From assembly GCF_014486675.1 (NCBI RefSeq), contig NZ_JACTAC010000001.1:1-64000 (forward strand): DNA of 64,000 nt, given 5' to 3'. The first letter of the stretch is position 1, and each line of letters begins with the position of its first letter. Both the position numbers and the translations under genes were made by a program. Positions 18,077 through 27,601 of the stretch are shown one piece after another. The notes under the pieces were generated by a model. That model searched no databases, was not told the origin of the DNA, and worked only from the letters and a program-made list of their open reading frames with translations. This DNA comes from Flavobacterium macrobrachii (GTDB lineage Bacteria; Bacteroidota; Bacteroidia; Flavobacteriales; Flavobacteriaceae).

Positions 18077-18107
18077 AAAAAGGAACTCGATTTTGAGTTC
18101 CTTTTTA
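18077..18107 (-). terminator. Terminator after YwqK-like gene
   Basis: Arms GGAACTC (18082-18088) and GAGTTCC (18095-18101), extended by A/T pairs, with loop GATTTT. Same arms as the terminator at 15425-15444. Confidence 0.8.
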
Positions 18108-18123
18108 ATAAAGTTAATCTATA

Positions 18124-18468
18124 TTATTTGTTAACAATAGCGGCTTCTTTCCATGATTTGATAGAAGAAATTCTACTTTTAGAGTAATCAACTTCGCTTA
18201 AAGTTTTATCGTTCCAAAAAACCCATTTACCAGTTTTTTCGCCATTAGCATATTCGCCAAATGATTTTTTCACACCATTTTCATCATAAGAAACCCATTG
18301 TCCTTCTAATTTTCCATTTTTGAAAAAACCTTGTTGTTGAATTTGACCATTTTCATGATAGTATGTAGCTTTTACTAAACTTCCTTCTTGTTCTAAAACG
18401 GGTTTCTTCTCTTGTGCAATTGTCAATCCTGAAACTAGGACTGCGCTTAAAATCAGCATCTTTTTCAT
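18124..18468 (-). CDS. YwqK-type MORN-like repeat protein, exported
   Basis: 114 residues. Signal peptide residues 1-19 (ending LTIAQ). The mature part holds about three MORN-variant repeats: YYHENGQIQQQGFFKNGKLE, GQWVSYDENGVKKSFGEY and GEKTGKWVFWND. Databases often label this family as a YwqK antitoxin, but a signal peptide and lack of a toxin partner make that name doubtful here. Probably a periplasmic or surface protein with an interaction role. Monocistronic between two terminators, with a -7 box (TAAATTTG on the minus strand) at 18499-18506. Confidence 0.75.
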   Translation of the reverse strand: MKKMLILSAVLVSGLTIAQEKKPVLEQEGSLVKATYYHENGQIQQQGFFKNGKLEGQWVSYDENGVKKSFGEYANGEKTGKWVFWNDKTLSEVDYSKSRISSIKSWKEAAIVNK

Positions 18469-18498
18469 AATTGTAGGTTTTAGTTATTAATTTATAAG

Positions 18499-18506
18499 CA
18501 AATTTA
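18499..18506 (-). promoter_or_regulatory. -7 box (TAAATTTG) of the YwqK-like gene
   Basis: Minus-strand TAAATTTG, 30 nt before the ATG at 18468. No clear -33 element at normal spacing. Confidence 0.5.
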
Positions 18507-18580
18507 TTTAATTTGTTTACAATAAAAAAACTTTTGCTTAACAATTTCGTAACATTGAGAAAAACTTAACATTGGGAAAC

Positions 18581-18609
18581 AAAAAAACCTTGCCAAATGA
18601 CAAGGTTTT
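18581..18609 (-). terminator. Terminator after the TlpA-like gene
   Basis: Arms AAAACCTTG (18584-18592) and CAAGGTTTT (18601-18609). On the minus strand T residues follow the stem, which starts about 20 nt after the stop. Confidence 0.8.
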
Positions 18610-18629
18610 ATAAATCGATTAGTAATGAA

Positions 18630-19625
18630 TTACTTAAGTAATTTATCTAATTGTTCTTTCAGTTTTGGGCTTGAAGGTCTTGCTGCATCTGCATCTACAA
18701 CAATTCCGTTAGGATCAATCAATATAAATCTTGGGATAGAACTTATTCCAAAAGCTTTTAAAAAATCAGATTCCCAGTTTTTATCAGCATATAATTGAAT
18801 TCCGCCTAATTGTTTTTCAGTTACAAAGTTTTTCCATTTGTCGTAATCTTTTTGTACATCAGCAGAAATACTAACAAATTCAATGTTTTTTCCATGATAT
18901 TTTGCTTCAATTTCTTTTAAGAAAGGAATTTCAGCACGACATGGTCCGCACCAAGTTGCCCAAACATCAATGTAAACATATTTTCCTTTTAAACTTTCTA
19001 ATGTAGTTTTTCCACCTTTATGATTTTCAAAATCAAAACCTGGCGATTTAGTGTTGTTTAGTTTTTTATTGGCAGAAATTTGAGTATAATATTGTTTTAA
19101 GCCTTGTAAACCTTGAGAAATTCCAGCTTTATAGGTTGTTACAAAATTAGCATCCAAACCAGTTTGCTTATCAAGTCTAGCAATATCGCCATTTAATTTT
19201 TCGTCAAATGCTTTTTTGAATGCAGCTTCGTCAAGTGCTAACATGCCATTGTAGTCAAATTTTTGTTCTGCTAAAGTTTGCGCTGCAATAAAATTATTTT
19301 CATTGGAACCTTTACCAGAAAATTTGATGGTTTCGTCAAATTTTGCTCCATCCAAAGTCATTTTTAAATCATAACCTGGCTTTAAAAATAATTGAGCATA
19401 TTCAGCTCCGTCAAATAATTGGTATAAACCTTCTTTTATTGAAAATGTAGCTTTGAATTCGCCTTTTTCATCCGCTTTTATTTCTTTAACAATTGTACGT
19501 CCATTTTTGATAAACAAAACATCACCGTTTTTATTGGTGACATTTGCTTGAAATATCATATCTTCTTGTGCAAAAAGGGAAACTGTTACAAGAAGTGTTG
19601 TTACTAAAGTTAGCAATTTTTTCAT
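18630..19625 (-). CDS. TlpA/ResA-like periplasmic thioredoxin with N-terminal DUF4369-like domain
   Basis: 331 residues. Signal peptide residues 1-20 (ending VSLFAQ). Residues about 21-120 form a beta-rich domain resembling DUF4369 (IFQANVTNKNGDVLFIKNGR). A helical linker precedes the thioredoxin fold at about 190-331: the active site WATWCGPC is near residue 225 and the cis-proline loop is SSIPRFILID. This is a thiol:disulfide oxidoreductase exported to the periplasm, likely reducing cysteines in substrates such as cytochrome c or outer-membrane proteins. Both catalytic Cys are present. Transcribed alone from a promoter at 19655-19687. Confidence 0.88.
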   Translation of the reverse strand: MKKLLTLVTTLLVTVSLFAQEDMIFQANVTNKNGDVLFIKNGRTIVKEIKADEKGEFKATFSIKEGLYQLFDGAEYAQLFLKPGYDLKMTLDGAKFDETIKFSGKGSNENNFIAAQTLAEQKFDYNGMLALDEAAFKKAFDEKLNGDIARLDKQTGLDANFVTTYKAGISQGLQGLKQYYTQISANKKLNNTKSPGFDFENHKGGKTTLESLKGKYVYIDVWATWCGPCRAEIPFLKEIEAKYHGKNIEFVSISADVQKDYDKWKNFVTEKQLGGIQLYADKNWESDFLKAFGISSIPRFILIDPNGIVVDADAARPSSPKLKEQLDKLLK

Positions 19626-19654
19626 GATTGATAATGAATTTATTTTTTCGAAAT

Positions 19655-19687
19655 CAAATATAGTTTTTTATAAATCACAAAAACAAA
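19655..19687 (-). promoter_or_regulatory. Promoter of the TlpA-like gene
   Basis: Minus-strand TATATTTG at 19655-19662 with TTTG at 19684-19687, spacing 21 nt. The box is 30 nt before the ATG. Confidence 0.65.
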
Positions 19688-19741
19688 GATTAACAAAAAA
19701 TTTCAAGTGACGTTTATCTGTCTAAATTGATTTTAGTTTTT

Positions 19742-19749
19742 TACTTTTG
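19742..19749 (+). promoter_or_regulatory. -7 box (TACTTTTG) upstream of aspS
   Basis: TACTTTTG is 51 nt before the aspS ATG. The -33 region is unclear. Confidence 0.5.
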
Positions 19750-19799
19750 CATTCGATTCGCCTTGGCGGAGAATTATCTAAAATAAAATTTATTCCAAA

Positions 19800-21545
19800 A
19801 TGTATAGAAGTCATAATTGTGGTGAATTGAACGCTTCACATATTAATCAAGAAGTTACACTTGCTGGTTGGGTTCAAAAATCAAGAGATAAAGGGTTTAT
19901 GAATTGGGTTGATTTGCGCGACCGATATGGAATTACACAATTGTTATTTGACGAAAGTCGTTCCGAAAAATCAGTTTTTGAATTGGCTAAAACTCTTGGA
20001 AGAGAATTTGTAGTTCAAGTTAAAGGAACTGTTATTGAGCGTGAAGCCAAAAATAAAAACATGGCTACGGGTGAAATTGAAATTCTTGTAAAAGAAATGA
20101 CAATTCTTAACGCAGCTTTAACGCCACCTTTCACTATTGAAGATGAAACCGACGGCGGTGAAGATATTAGAATGAAATACCGTTACTTAGATATCAGAAG
20201 AAATCCTGTAAAAAACTCATTGCTTTTCCGTCATAAAGTGGCTATGGAAGTACGCAAGTATTTATCCGATTTAGATTTTTGCGAAGTTGAAACTCCTTAT
20301 TTAATTAAATCAACTCCAGAAGGCGCAAGAGATTTCGTAGTTCCAAGTAGAATGAACGAAGGTCAATTTTATGCCTTGCCACAATCGCCACAAACATTTA
20401 AACAATTATTGATGGTTGGTGGAATGGATAAGTATTTTCAAATTGTAAAATGCTTCCGCGACGAAGATTTACGTGCCGACAGACAACCAGAGTTTACACA
20501 AATCGATTGCGAAATGGCATTTGTGGAACAAGAAGATATTTTAAATGTTTTTGAAGGATTAACGCGTCATTTACTAAAAGAAATAAAAGGTATAGAAGTA
20601 GAGAAATTCCCTCGAATTACCTACGATTATGCTATGAAAACTTACGGAAACGACAAGCCAGACATTCGTTTTGATATGAAATTTGGAGAGTTAAATGAAG
20701 TTTCCAAGCATAAAGATTTTCCAGTTTTTAATGCAGCAGAATTAGTTGTTGGAATTGCAGCTCCGAATTGTGCAGCTTACACAAGAAAAGAAATCGATGC
20801 TTTAATTGACTGGGTAAAACGTCCACAAGTTGGTGCATCTGGAATGGTTTATGTAAAATGTGAAGCTGATGGAACTTATAAATCATCTGTAGATAAATTT
20901 TACGATCAAGAAGATTTGAAAAAATGGGCTGAAATTACTGGCGCGAAAGCTGGTGACATGATTTTTGTACTTTCTGGTCCAGCAGACAAAACTAGAACAC
21001 AACTATCTGCATTAAGAATGGAATTAGCAACAAGATTAGGATTGAGAAATCCAGCAGAATTTGCTCCACTTTGGGTTGTAGATTTTCCATTATTAGAATT
21101 GGACGAAGAAAGCGGAAGATGGCACGCCATGCACCATCCATTTACTTCACCAAAACCAGAAGACATGGAATTGTTAGCGACAAATCCTGGAAAAGTTCGC
21201 GCTAATGCTTATGATATGGTATTAAACGGAAACGAAATTGGCGGTGGTTCTATCAGAATTCACGATAAGGCTACACAACAATTAATGTTCAAATATTTAG
21301 GATTTACTGAAGAAGAAGCTAGAAATCAATTCGGATTCTTGATGGATGCTTTCCAATTTGGCGCACCACCACACGGTGGTTTAGCATTTGGATTGGATAG
21401 ATTGGTTGCAATTCTTGGTGGTCAAGAAACGATTCGTGATTTTATAGCCTTTCCAAAAAACAACTCAGGAAGAGACGTTATGATTGATGCGCCATCTGTG
21501 ATTGATGAAGCACAATTAAATGAATTAAATATAAAACTTAAATAA
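19800..21545 (+). CDS. aspS: Aspartyl-tRNA synthetase
   Basis: 581 residues, bacterial-type AspRS with the GAD insertion. The N-terminal OB-fold anticodon domain is residues 1-105 ([20 protein letters not shown]). Class II motif 2 is [18 protein letters not shown] near residue 218, and motif 3 is [15 protein letters not shown] near residue 530. The GAD domain lies between ([20 protein letters not shown]). It charges tRNA-Asp in the cytoplasm. Whether it also charges tRNA-Asn depends on genes outside the window. The delta-60 repeat gene starts only 6 nt after its stop, so the two may be cotranscribed although unrelated in function. Confidence 0.97.
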   Translation: MYRSHNCGELNASHINQEVTLAGWVQKSRDKGFMNWVDLRDRYGITQLLFDESRSEKSVFELAKTLGREFVVQVKGTVIEREAKNKNMATGEIEILVKEMTILNAALTPPFTIEDETDGGEDIRMKYRYLDIRRNPVKNSLLFRHKVAMEVRKYLSDLDFCEVETPYLIKSTPEGARDFVVPSRMNEGQFYALPQSPQTFKQLLMVGGMDKYFQIVKCFRDEDLRADRQPEFTQIDCEMAFVEQEDILNVFEGLTRHLLKEIKGIEVEKFPRITYDYAMKTYGNDKPDIRFDMKFGELNEVSKHKDFPVFNAAELVVGIAAPNCAAYTRKEIDALIDWVKRPQVGASGMVYVKCEADGTYKSSVDKFYDQEDLKKWAEITGAKAGDMIFVLSGPADKTRTQLSALRMELATRLGLRNPAEFAPLWVVDFPLLELDEESGRWHAMHHPFTSPKPEDMELLATNPGKVRANAYDMVLNGNEIGGGSIRIHDKATQQLMFKYLGFTEEEARNQFGFLMDAFQFGAPPHGGLAFGLDRLVAILGGQETIRDFIAFPKNNSGRDVMIDAPSVIDEAQLNELNIKLK

Positions 21546-21551
21546 AATATT

Positions 21552-24233
21552 ATGAGGAAAATCTACATTTTAATCTGTTGTTATTTTTTGACAAATTTTT
21601 CATTTTCTCAGAATGCTGGGGAATTGTTTACAGAATTTGGAACAAATGGAAAAGTAAATACTAATATTGGTCAAGCAGATTACACTGTAGTTAGCCAATT
21701 TATACAAAATGATGGTAAAATCTTGATTTTTGGAAATATTGAAAGTTATGAATTTAACGAAGCTTTCTTGTTAAGATTGAATACTGATGGTTCATTAGAT
21801 ACAAGTTTTGACACCGATGGAAAGTTAGAATTGGATCAAATGGAGTTTGCTGTTAAAGTTCTAACACAATCTGATGGGAAAATACTTTTAGGTGGAAATG
21901 TTGAAGGAAATCCAGTCTTTATGCGATTATTAGCAAATGGTGAGTTAGATTCTACCTTTGGTAACAATGGTTTAATCAACGAAACTGGTACAAATTTCGA
22001 TAGAGGTCTTAATGATTTTGCTATACAAAGTGACGGTAAAATTCTAGCTTTGTCTAATTTTAATAGCGGTTCACAAGATTATAGAGTTTTACGATACAAT
22101 ACCAATGGTTTGGCAGATACATCTTTTGGAAATAATGGAAGTATTACAACGGATATTGGTAATACCGAATTTTCGAAATGTATAATTTTACAACCTGATG
22201 GAAAATTTCTTGTTGGTGGTACAACATTAATATCTTCTATTCCAAACATATTTATTGCTCGATACAATTCGAATGGAACATTAGATAATAGTTTCAACTC
22301 AAATGGACGACGCGTTTTTAGTTATACATCGATAAATAATTTTTTCAATTTAGATATTCAAAGTGATGGCAAAATTGTATTTGTTTTTTCAAATTATACT
22401 TCATCATTACCAAGAATAAATGTTGTCCGACTTAATTCAAACAGTTCTCTAGACACAACATTTGCAACAAATGGAATAATTACAAATACTGCTCCAAACA
22501 ATTTTGGAAATAGTATGGAAAAATTTAAAATTTTAAGTGATGGCAAATTTTTAATAGTTTGTAATACATCTCCAGTTGTAAATGGTAGTTCAAATAACAA
22601 TATTTTAATACATCGTCTTAATTCCAATGGAAGTTTAGATACTACTCTAAACGGAAATGGATTTTTAGAATACTCTTATTTTTCATATAATGATTTTGCT
22701 CGCGATTTTTCAACAATTGGAAACCAAGTTTTGATTGCCGGAAACACCGAAGAAACATTGTTGCTTAATAAAATAGCTATTTCAAAAATAAACAACGACG
22801 GAAGTTTTGATTCTACATTTGATACCGATGGAAGATTGTTTTATTTTTTTCCAAAATTTGCTTTCGACGAATCAACATGTTCTGTAAAACAAAATGACGG
22901 TAAAGTTATACTTGCTGGAATTAGTCATGTTAATGGTAATGGAGTTTTATCTGCTTGTCGATATAATATAGACGGAAGCATTGATACAAATTTTGGTTCA
23001 AATGGTTTTTTTACCTATAATAGCGTGTTTTCAGATACAGTAAAAGGAATAAAAGTTGATTCTAATGGAAAAATCGTAATTGTTTCTGGACAAACTTTTA
23101 TCAAGCTACTTCGATTAAATAGTAACGGAACTGTCGATACAACTTTTGGAACAAATGGTTTAGCAAACTTTAATTCATCTTCATTTTCAAGTGGAAATGA
23201 TTTAAAAATATTAAATGATAACTCCATTTTAGTTGTTGGTACTACTACAACAAGTACAGGTCAAAGTTTAACAACTGATTTCTTTTTGGCAAAAGTGGAT
23301 AACAATGGAAACCTAGTTCAATCCTTTGGAACAAGCGGTTCAACTACACTATCATCTACTGCAAATTTCGATGAGTTATTAAAAGTAGATACTTTATCCG
23401 ATGGAAAAATTATTACAATCGGAACATTTCAAAACACAAATGGTAATGCGGATATTGTTGTTTTCAAATGTAATGCTAATGGTTCGTTAGACACAAGTTT
23501 CAACACTACTGGAATCTTTACAATTGGAATACCTGACTTAGCTGATTCTCCTATTAGTCTAGCAATACAGAGCGATGATAAAATAATGATAGCCGACAAT
23601 TATAATAATTTTTCAAATTCGTTACTCTTCAGGCTTAATCCAAATGGTTCTTTGGATACTACATTTGATGTAGATGGTATTATATATTTAGATCCAACAA
23701 AAATTAGTTACACCTCCGCAATTCTTCCGATTATTAATAATAAATTTATAATTTCAGGTACTTTAGGATTGGAAGACAATGATTTTATTGTGGCAAAATT
23801 TAACAATAATGGTTCAATTGACAACGGTTTTGGTAATAATGGCTATGCAAGTGTCGATTTCTTTAACAATTACGATTTACCTTCAAATGTGTTAATTTCA
23901 AACGATAACAACATAATACTAACCGGAGTTACCATAGTAAATAATGAAACATTTGATTTTGCGTTATGCAAGTTGTATTTAGAAAATGAGCTATCTAATA
24001 ACGATATTATTAATAAACCTGTTTCATTATTTTACCCAAATCCAGCTACAAGTATTATCTACTTATCAGAAGATGTTAAAGATGTTGAAATAGTCAACAT
24101 ACAAGGTAAAAAAATAAACTCCATAATCAATCATAATACAATTCAACTTGATCATTTAGCAACTGGAATTTATATATTGCAAATGAAGTTAGAAAATGGA
24201 ACTACGATTAATCAAAAATTAATCAGAAAATAA
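21552..24233 (+). CDS. Delta-60 repeat T9SS-secreted protein
   Basis: 893 residues. Signal peptide to about residue 20 (NFSFSQ). I count about 13 units of the delta-60 type, each with a core like NGSLDTSFGTNG followed roughly 40 residues later by QSDGKILVGG; together they probably fold into beta-propeller blades. The last 75 residues are a T9SS type A sorting domain (LFYPNPATSIIYLS, VNIQGKKIN, LATGIYILQMK, KLIRK). The product should be a large surface or secreted protein; ligand or enzyme activity is not evident. It follows aspS by 6 nt. Confidence 0.88.
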   Translation: MRKIYILICCYFLTNFSFSQNAGELFTEFGTNGKVNTNIGQADYTVVSQFIQNDGKILIFGNIESYEFNEAFLLRLNTDGSLDTSFDTDGKLELDQMEFAVKVLTQSDGKILLGGNVEGNPVFMRLLANGELDSTFGNNGLINETGTNFDRGLNDFAIQSDGKILALSNFNSGSQDYRVLRYNTNGLADTSFGNNGSITTDIGNTEFSKCIILQPDGKFLVGGTTLISSIPNIFIARYNSNGTLDNSFNSNGRRVFSYTSINNFFNLDIQSDGKIVFVFSNYTSSLPRINVVRLNSNSSLDTTFATNGIITNTAPNNFGNSMEKFKILSDGKFLIVCNTSPVVNGSSNNNILIHRLNSNGSLDTTLNGNGFLEYSYFSYNDFARDFSTIGNQVLIAGNTEETLLLNKIAISKINNDGSFDSTFDTDGRLFYFFPKFAFDESTCSVKQNDGKVILAGISHVNGNGVLSACRYNIDGSIDTNFGSNGFFTYNSVFSDTVKGIKVDSNGKIVIVSGQTFIKLLRLNSNGTVDTTFGTNGLANFNSSSFSSGNDLKILNDNSILVVGTTTTSTGQSLTTDFFLAKVDNNGNLVQSFGTSGSTTLSSTANFDELLKVDTLSDGKIITIGTFQNTNGNADIVVFKCNANGSLDTSFNTTGIFTIGIPDLADSPISLAIQSDDKIMIADNYNNFSNSLLFRLNPNGSLDTTFDVDGIIYLDPTKISYTSAILPIINNKFIISGTLGLEDNDFIVAKFNNNGSIDNGFGNNGYASVDFFNNYDLPSNVLISNDNNIILTGVTIVNNETFDFALCKLYLENELSNNDIINKPVSLFYPNPATSIIYLSEDVKDVEIVNIQGKKINSIINHNTIQLDHLATGIYILQMKLENGTTINQKLIRK

Positions 24234-24323
24234 ATTTGACAACAAAAAAAACACTTTATTGAAAATCATTTAATTACAAACTTAAATCATTATATTTTTT
24301 TTATAAAATTTAGATGTTTTTTG

Positions 24324-24353
24324 TTTGTTATATCACAATAAAATTTATCTTTG
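24324..24353 (+). promoter_or_regulatory. Promoter of the cold-shock gene
   Basis: TTTG (24324-24327), 18 nt, then TATCTTTG (24346-24353): a near-ideal Bacteroidota promoter. It leaves a leader of about 20-25 nt before the ATG at 24383, shorter than the long structured leader of E. coli cspA. Confidence 0.75.
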
Positions 24354-24382
24354 AACATTATTAATTATTTTTTATTACAAAA

Positions 24383-24583
24383 ATGCGCACAGGCAAAGTA
24401 AAATTTTTTAATGAATCCAAAGGTTATGGATTTATTACAGACGATGAAACAGGAAAAGACATTTTCGTTCACGCTACTGGAGTTAAAGGTGGTTCGTTAA
24501 ACGAAGGTGATAGCGTTTCATACGAAGAAGAAGAAGGAAGAAAAGGTAAAGTAGCTGCTCAAGTAGAAGCTATCGAAGACTAA
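24383..24583 (+). CDS. Cold-shock domain protein
   Basis: 66 residues, one complete cold-shock domain. RNP1 is KGYGFI (residues 14-19) and RNP2 is DIFVHAT (residues 27-33). Start MRTGKVKFFN matches family starts. An acidic stretch (SYEEEEGRKG) sits where the last loop lies. It binds single-stranded RNA or DNA in the cytoplasm and acts as an RNA chaperone. Monocistronic, between its own promoter and the terminator at 24615-24643. Whether it is cold-induced cannot be told from the sequence. Confidence 0.95.
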   Translation: MRTGKVKFFNESKGYGFITDDETGKDIFVHATGVKGGSLNEGDSVSYEEEEGRKGKVAAQVEAIED

Positions 24584-24614
24584 TATATATTATTTTTTGA
24601 TTACCTGACAAATC

Positions 24615-24643
24615 AAGCGTTCCATAATTGGGACGCTTTTTTT
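24615..24643 (+). terminator. Terminator after the cold-shock gene
   Basis: Arms AAGCGTTCC (24615-24623) and GGGACGCTT (24630-24638) with one T-G pair, followed by a T run. Confidence 0.85.
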
Positions 24644-24723
24644 ATTCATCATAAGCATTATTTAAATTCATTTTAAATAAACACTTTTTTAACTATAAAT
24701 AACAAACGTTTAAGGTTTGTTTC

Positions 24724-24753
24724 TTGTGTTTTAAATATTGCGATGTATATTTG
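24724..24753 (+). promoter_or_regulatory. Promoter of the nuo operon
   Basis: TTG (24724-24726), 19 nt, then TATATTTG (24746-24753), 33 nt before the nuoA ATG. I found no other good promoter inside the operon. Confidence 0.65.
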
Positions 24754-24786
24754 TAACTATTTTAATTTTGAGCAAATTTTAAGGCT

Positions 24787-25152
24787 ATGCAATCAAATCA
24801 ATTAGACTATTTACCAATACTAATGCAAATGCTTTTAGCAGTTGGATTTGTTGTTGGAACCATTATTATATCAGGCTATTTAGGTCCAAAAAGAAGTTCA
24901 AAGAACAAAGATAAAAACTTTGAATGTGGTATCGAATCTGTTGGAAATGCTAGAATCCCGTTTTCAGTAAAATATTTTCTAGTAGCTATTCTTTTCGTGC
25001 TTTTTGATGTTGAGGTTATCTTTCTATATCCATGGGCAGTTAATTTTAAAGATTTAGGAATAGAAGGAATGATTAAAATGGTCATTTTTATGTCGCTTTT
25101 ATTGATTGGATTTTTCTATATCATTAAAAAGAAAGCGCTGGATTGGGAATAA
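24787..25152 (+). CDS. nuoA: NADH-quinone oxidoreductase subunit A
   Basis: 121 residues with three transmembrane helices: MLLAVGFVVGTIIISGYLG, then YFLVAILFVLFDVEVIFLYP, then MSLLLIGFFYIIKK. The conserved Cys loop is KNFECGIESVGNARI (Cys near residue 46), which lines the quinone cavity. It is a core membrane subunit of respiratory complex I and the first gene of the 14-gene nuo operon. Confidence 0.96.
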   Translation: MQSNQLDYLPILMQMLLAVGFVVGTIIISGYLGPKRSSKNKDKNFECGIESVGNARIPFSVKYFLVAILFVLFDVEVIFLYPWAVNFKDLGIEGMIKMVIFMSLLLIGFFYIIKKKALDWE

Positions 25153-25184
25153 ATTAATTACGAAATTTTAATTACACGTTATAA

Positions 25185-25730
25185 ATGAGTGATTCTAAAA
25201 TAAATATGGTTGCTCCACCAGAAGGAGTTGTTGGCGAAGGGTTTTTTGCTACAAAATTAAACGACGTGGTTGGAATGGCGCGTGCCAATTCACTTTGGCC
25301 ATTACCATTTGCAACATCATGTTGTGGTATTGAATTTATGGCAACAATGGCTTCACATTATGATTTAGCCCGTTTTGGTTCGGAAAGAGTAAGTTTTTCT
25401 CCACGCCAAGCCGATATGCTAATGGTGATGGGAACAATTTCCAAAAAAATGGCACCTATTTTACGTCAAGTTTACGAACAAATGTCAGAACCTCGTTGGG
25501 TAATTGCTGTTGGTGCTTGTGCAAGTTCAGGAGGAGTTTTTGATACTTATTCTGTACTGCAAGGAATTGATAAAGTAATCCCAGTCGATGTTTATGTTCC
25601 TGGTTGTCCTCCAAGACCTGAACAAATTGTTGACGGTGTTATGCAATTGCAAGAACTAGTTAGAAACGAATCCGTACGAAGAAGAAATTCTCCTGAATAC
25701 AAAGAATTGTTAGCATCATATAACTTATAA
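25185..25730 (+). CDS. nuoB: NADH-quinone oxidoreductase subunit B
   Basis: 181 residues. The ligands for the terminal 4Fe-4S cluster N2 are visible: the CC pair in FATSCCGIEFM, a Cys in AVGACASSGGVF, and one in YVPGCPPRPEQIVDG. N2 passes electrons to the quinone at the junction of the peripheral and membrane arms. It is in the nuo order after nuoA (32-nt gap) and 1 nt before nuoC. Confidence 0.97.
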   Translation: MSDSKINMVAPPEGVVGEGFFATKLNDVVGMARANSLWPLPFATSCCGIEFMATMASHYDLARFGSERVSFSPRQADMLMVMGTISKKMAPILRQVYEQMSEPRWVIAVGACASSGGVFDTYSVLQGIDKVIPVDVYVPGCPPRPEQIVDGVMQLQELVRNESVRRRNSPEYKELLASYNL

Positions 25731-25731
25731 T

Positions 25732-26256
25732 ATGGCATTAGAAACAATCACAATACAAGAAAGAATAATTGAAAAGTTTGGAAATTCAGCGTCCAATTTT
25801 GGAATGCAAAAAGATATTTTCTGCTTTGAGATTACTCCTGATAAAGCCTATGAAGTAATTCAGTTTTTAAAAACAGAATCCGAATTAAACTTCCATTTCC
25901 TAACTGATTTAGCCGGAATTCATTATCCAGATAATGATATTAATGAGCAATTCGCCGTTAGTTATCAATTGCACAATTGGATTGAAAATGTCAGAATTCG
26001 TGTCAAAACTTTTTTAAATGGCGAAAATCCTGAAATAAAATCTATAATTGATTTATTTCAATGTTCGAATTGGATGGAAAGAGAAGCTTGGGATTTTTAT
26101 GGAATAAATTTCATTGGACATCCACAGTTGAAAAGAATTTTGAATATGGATGAAATGATTTCACATCCAATGAGAAAAGAATTCCCAATGGAAGATAGCG
26201 GAAGAACTGACAAAGACGATAGATTCTTTGGAAGAACAAGTTTAATTAAAAATTAA
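25732..26256 (+). CDS. nuoC: NADH-quinone oxidoreductase subunit C (30 kDa)
   Basis: 174 residues. Contains the 30-kDa signature WMEREAWDFYGINFIGHPQL near residue 115-135 and ends after MRKEFPMEDSGR. NuoC is separate from NuoD here, not fused as in E. coli. It binds NuoD and NuoB in the connecting module. Its last codons (LIKN) run into AT-rich short-word repeats that fill the gap to nuoD. Confidence 0.95.
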   Translation: MALETITIQERIIEKFGNSASNFGMQKDIFCFEITPDKAYEVIQFLKTESELNFHFLTDLAGIHYPDNDINEQFAVSYQLHNWIENVRIRVKTFLNGENPEIKSIIDLFQCSNWMEREAWDFYGINFIGHPQLKRILNMDEMISHPMRKEFPMEDSGRTDKDDRFFGRTSLIKN

Positions 26257-26360
26257 AAATTAAGAATTACAAATAGAAGTAATTCTAGTTTAAAAACATA
26301 AAACTAATTGTCCAATTGCGGTTAAAATAATTTTTAATTCGTAATTCGTAATTCGTAATT
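26240..26360. repeat. Short-word repeats between nuoC and nuoD
   Basis: The gap begins with repeated AATTAAAA words and ends with three tandem TAATTCG heptamers (26335-26355). The two sides are partly complementary, so the transcript could fold across the gap. Confidence 0.65.
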
Positions 26361-26365
26361 AATAT

Positions 26366-27601
26366 ATGTCAGACTTATTGTTATCACCAGAGCATCGATA
26401 TGCTAAAGAAATAGAAAAGAAACGCAACGAAGATGGAAGCGAACTTTCGGTATTAAATTTAGGGCCAACGCATCCAGCTACTCATGGAATTTTCCAAAAC
26501 ATTCTATTAATGGATGGTGAGCGAATTCTTGATGCCGAACCAACAATCGGTTACATTCACCGCGCTTTTGAAAAAATTGCCGAAAATCGTCCTTTTTATC
26601 AAATCAATGTTTTGACAGACCGAATGAACTATTGTTCTTCGCCTATCAACAACATGGCTTGGTGGATGACTGTAGAAAAATTATTAAATATAGAAGTACC
26701 AAAACGCGCTCAATATTTAAGAGTGATAGTAATGGAATTGGCTCGTATTGCTGATCATTTAATTTGTAATTCAATCCTTGGAGTTGATACTGGTGCTTAT
26801 ACAGGTTTTCTTTATGTGTTTCAATTCAGAGAAAAAATATATGAAATCTACGAAGAAATTTGTGGAGCTCGATTAACAACCAACATGGGAAGAATTGGTG
26901 GTTTCGAAAGAGAATGGTCTGACGAAGCTTTCAAAAAATTAGACGTTTTCCTAACTGATTTCCCAATTGCTTGGAAAGAATTTGAAAATCTTTTTGAAAG
27001 AAACAGAATTTTTATTGATAGAACAGTAAATGTTGGTCCAATTTCGGCTGAAAGAGCTATGGATTATGGATTTACTGGTCCAAATCTTCGTGCGGCTGGT
27101 ATCGATTATGACGTTAGAAAAGCACAACCATATTCATCCTATGAAGATTTTGAGTTTGATGTTCCAGTAGGAAAATCAGGTGATACTTATGACAGATTTT
27201 GTGTCAGAAATGCTGAAGTTTGGGAAAGTTTGAAAATCATTCGACAAGCAGTAGACAAATTACCAAAAGGTTCAATTCATGCTGATGTTCCTGATTATTA
27301 TCTTCCACCAAAGGAAGATGTTTACAATAATATGGAAAGTTTAATTTATCATTTTAAAATTGTGATGGGCGAAGTTCCAGTTCCAGTAGCTGAAATTTAT
27401 CACGCAGTTGAAGGTGGAAATGGCGAATTAGGTTTCTACTTAATAACCGACGGAAGCAGAACACCTTATCGATTAAAAATGAGAAGACCTTGCTTTATCT
27501 ACTACCAAGCTTATACTGAAATGATTAAAGGCGGAATGTTATCCGATGCTATCGTGATTTTATCAAGTTTGAATGTAATAGCAGGAGAATTAGACGCATA
27601 A
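26366..27601 (+). CDS. nuoD: NADH-quinone oxidoreductase subunit D (49 kDa)
   Basis: 411 residues. Family hallmarks: LNLGPTHPATHGIFQNILLM near residue 30, the quinone-site His and Tyr region GYIHRAFEKIAE, ITDRMNYCS-like NVLTDRMNYCSS, and the C-terminal AGELDA. It forms the quinone-binding site with NuoB and carries no cluster of its own. It is separated by a 109-nt repeat-filled gap from nuoC, but remains within the operon. Confidence 0.97.
   Translation: MSDLLLSPEHRYAKEIEKKRNEDGSELSVLNLGPTHPATHGIFQNILLMDGERILDAEPTIGYIHRAFEKIAENRPFYQINVLTDRMNYCSSPINNMAWWMTVEKLLNIEVPKRAQYLRVIVMELARIADHLICNSILGVDTGAYTGFLYVFQFREKIYEIYEEICGARLTTNMGRIGGFEREWSDEAFKKLDVFLTDFPIAWKEFENLFERNRIFIDRTVNVGPISAERAMDYGFTGPNLRAAGIDYDVRKAQPYSSYEDFEFDVPVGKSGDTYDRFCVRNAEVWESLKIIRQAVDKLPKGSIHADVPDYYLPPKEDVYNNMESLIYHFKIVMGEVPVPVAEIYHAVEGGNGELGFYLITDGSRTPYRLKMRRPCFIYYQAYTEMIKGGMLSDAIVILSSLNVIAGELDA

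Noticed and set aside
18124-18468. Antitoxin function for the YwqK-like protein
   Set aside because: It has a signal peptide and no toxin gene beside it; the name reflects database habit.
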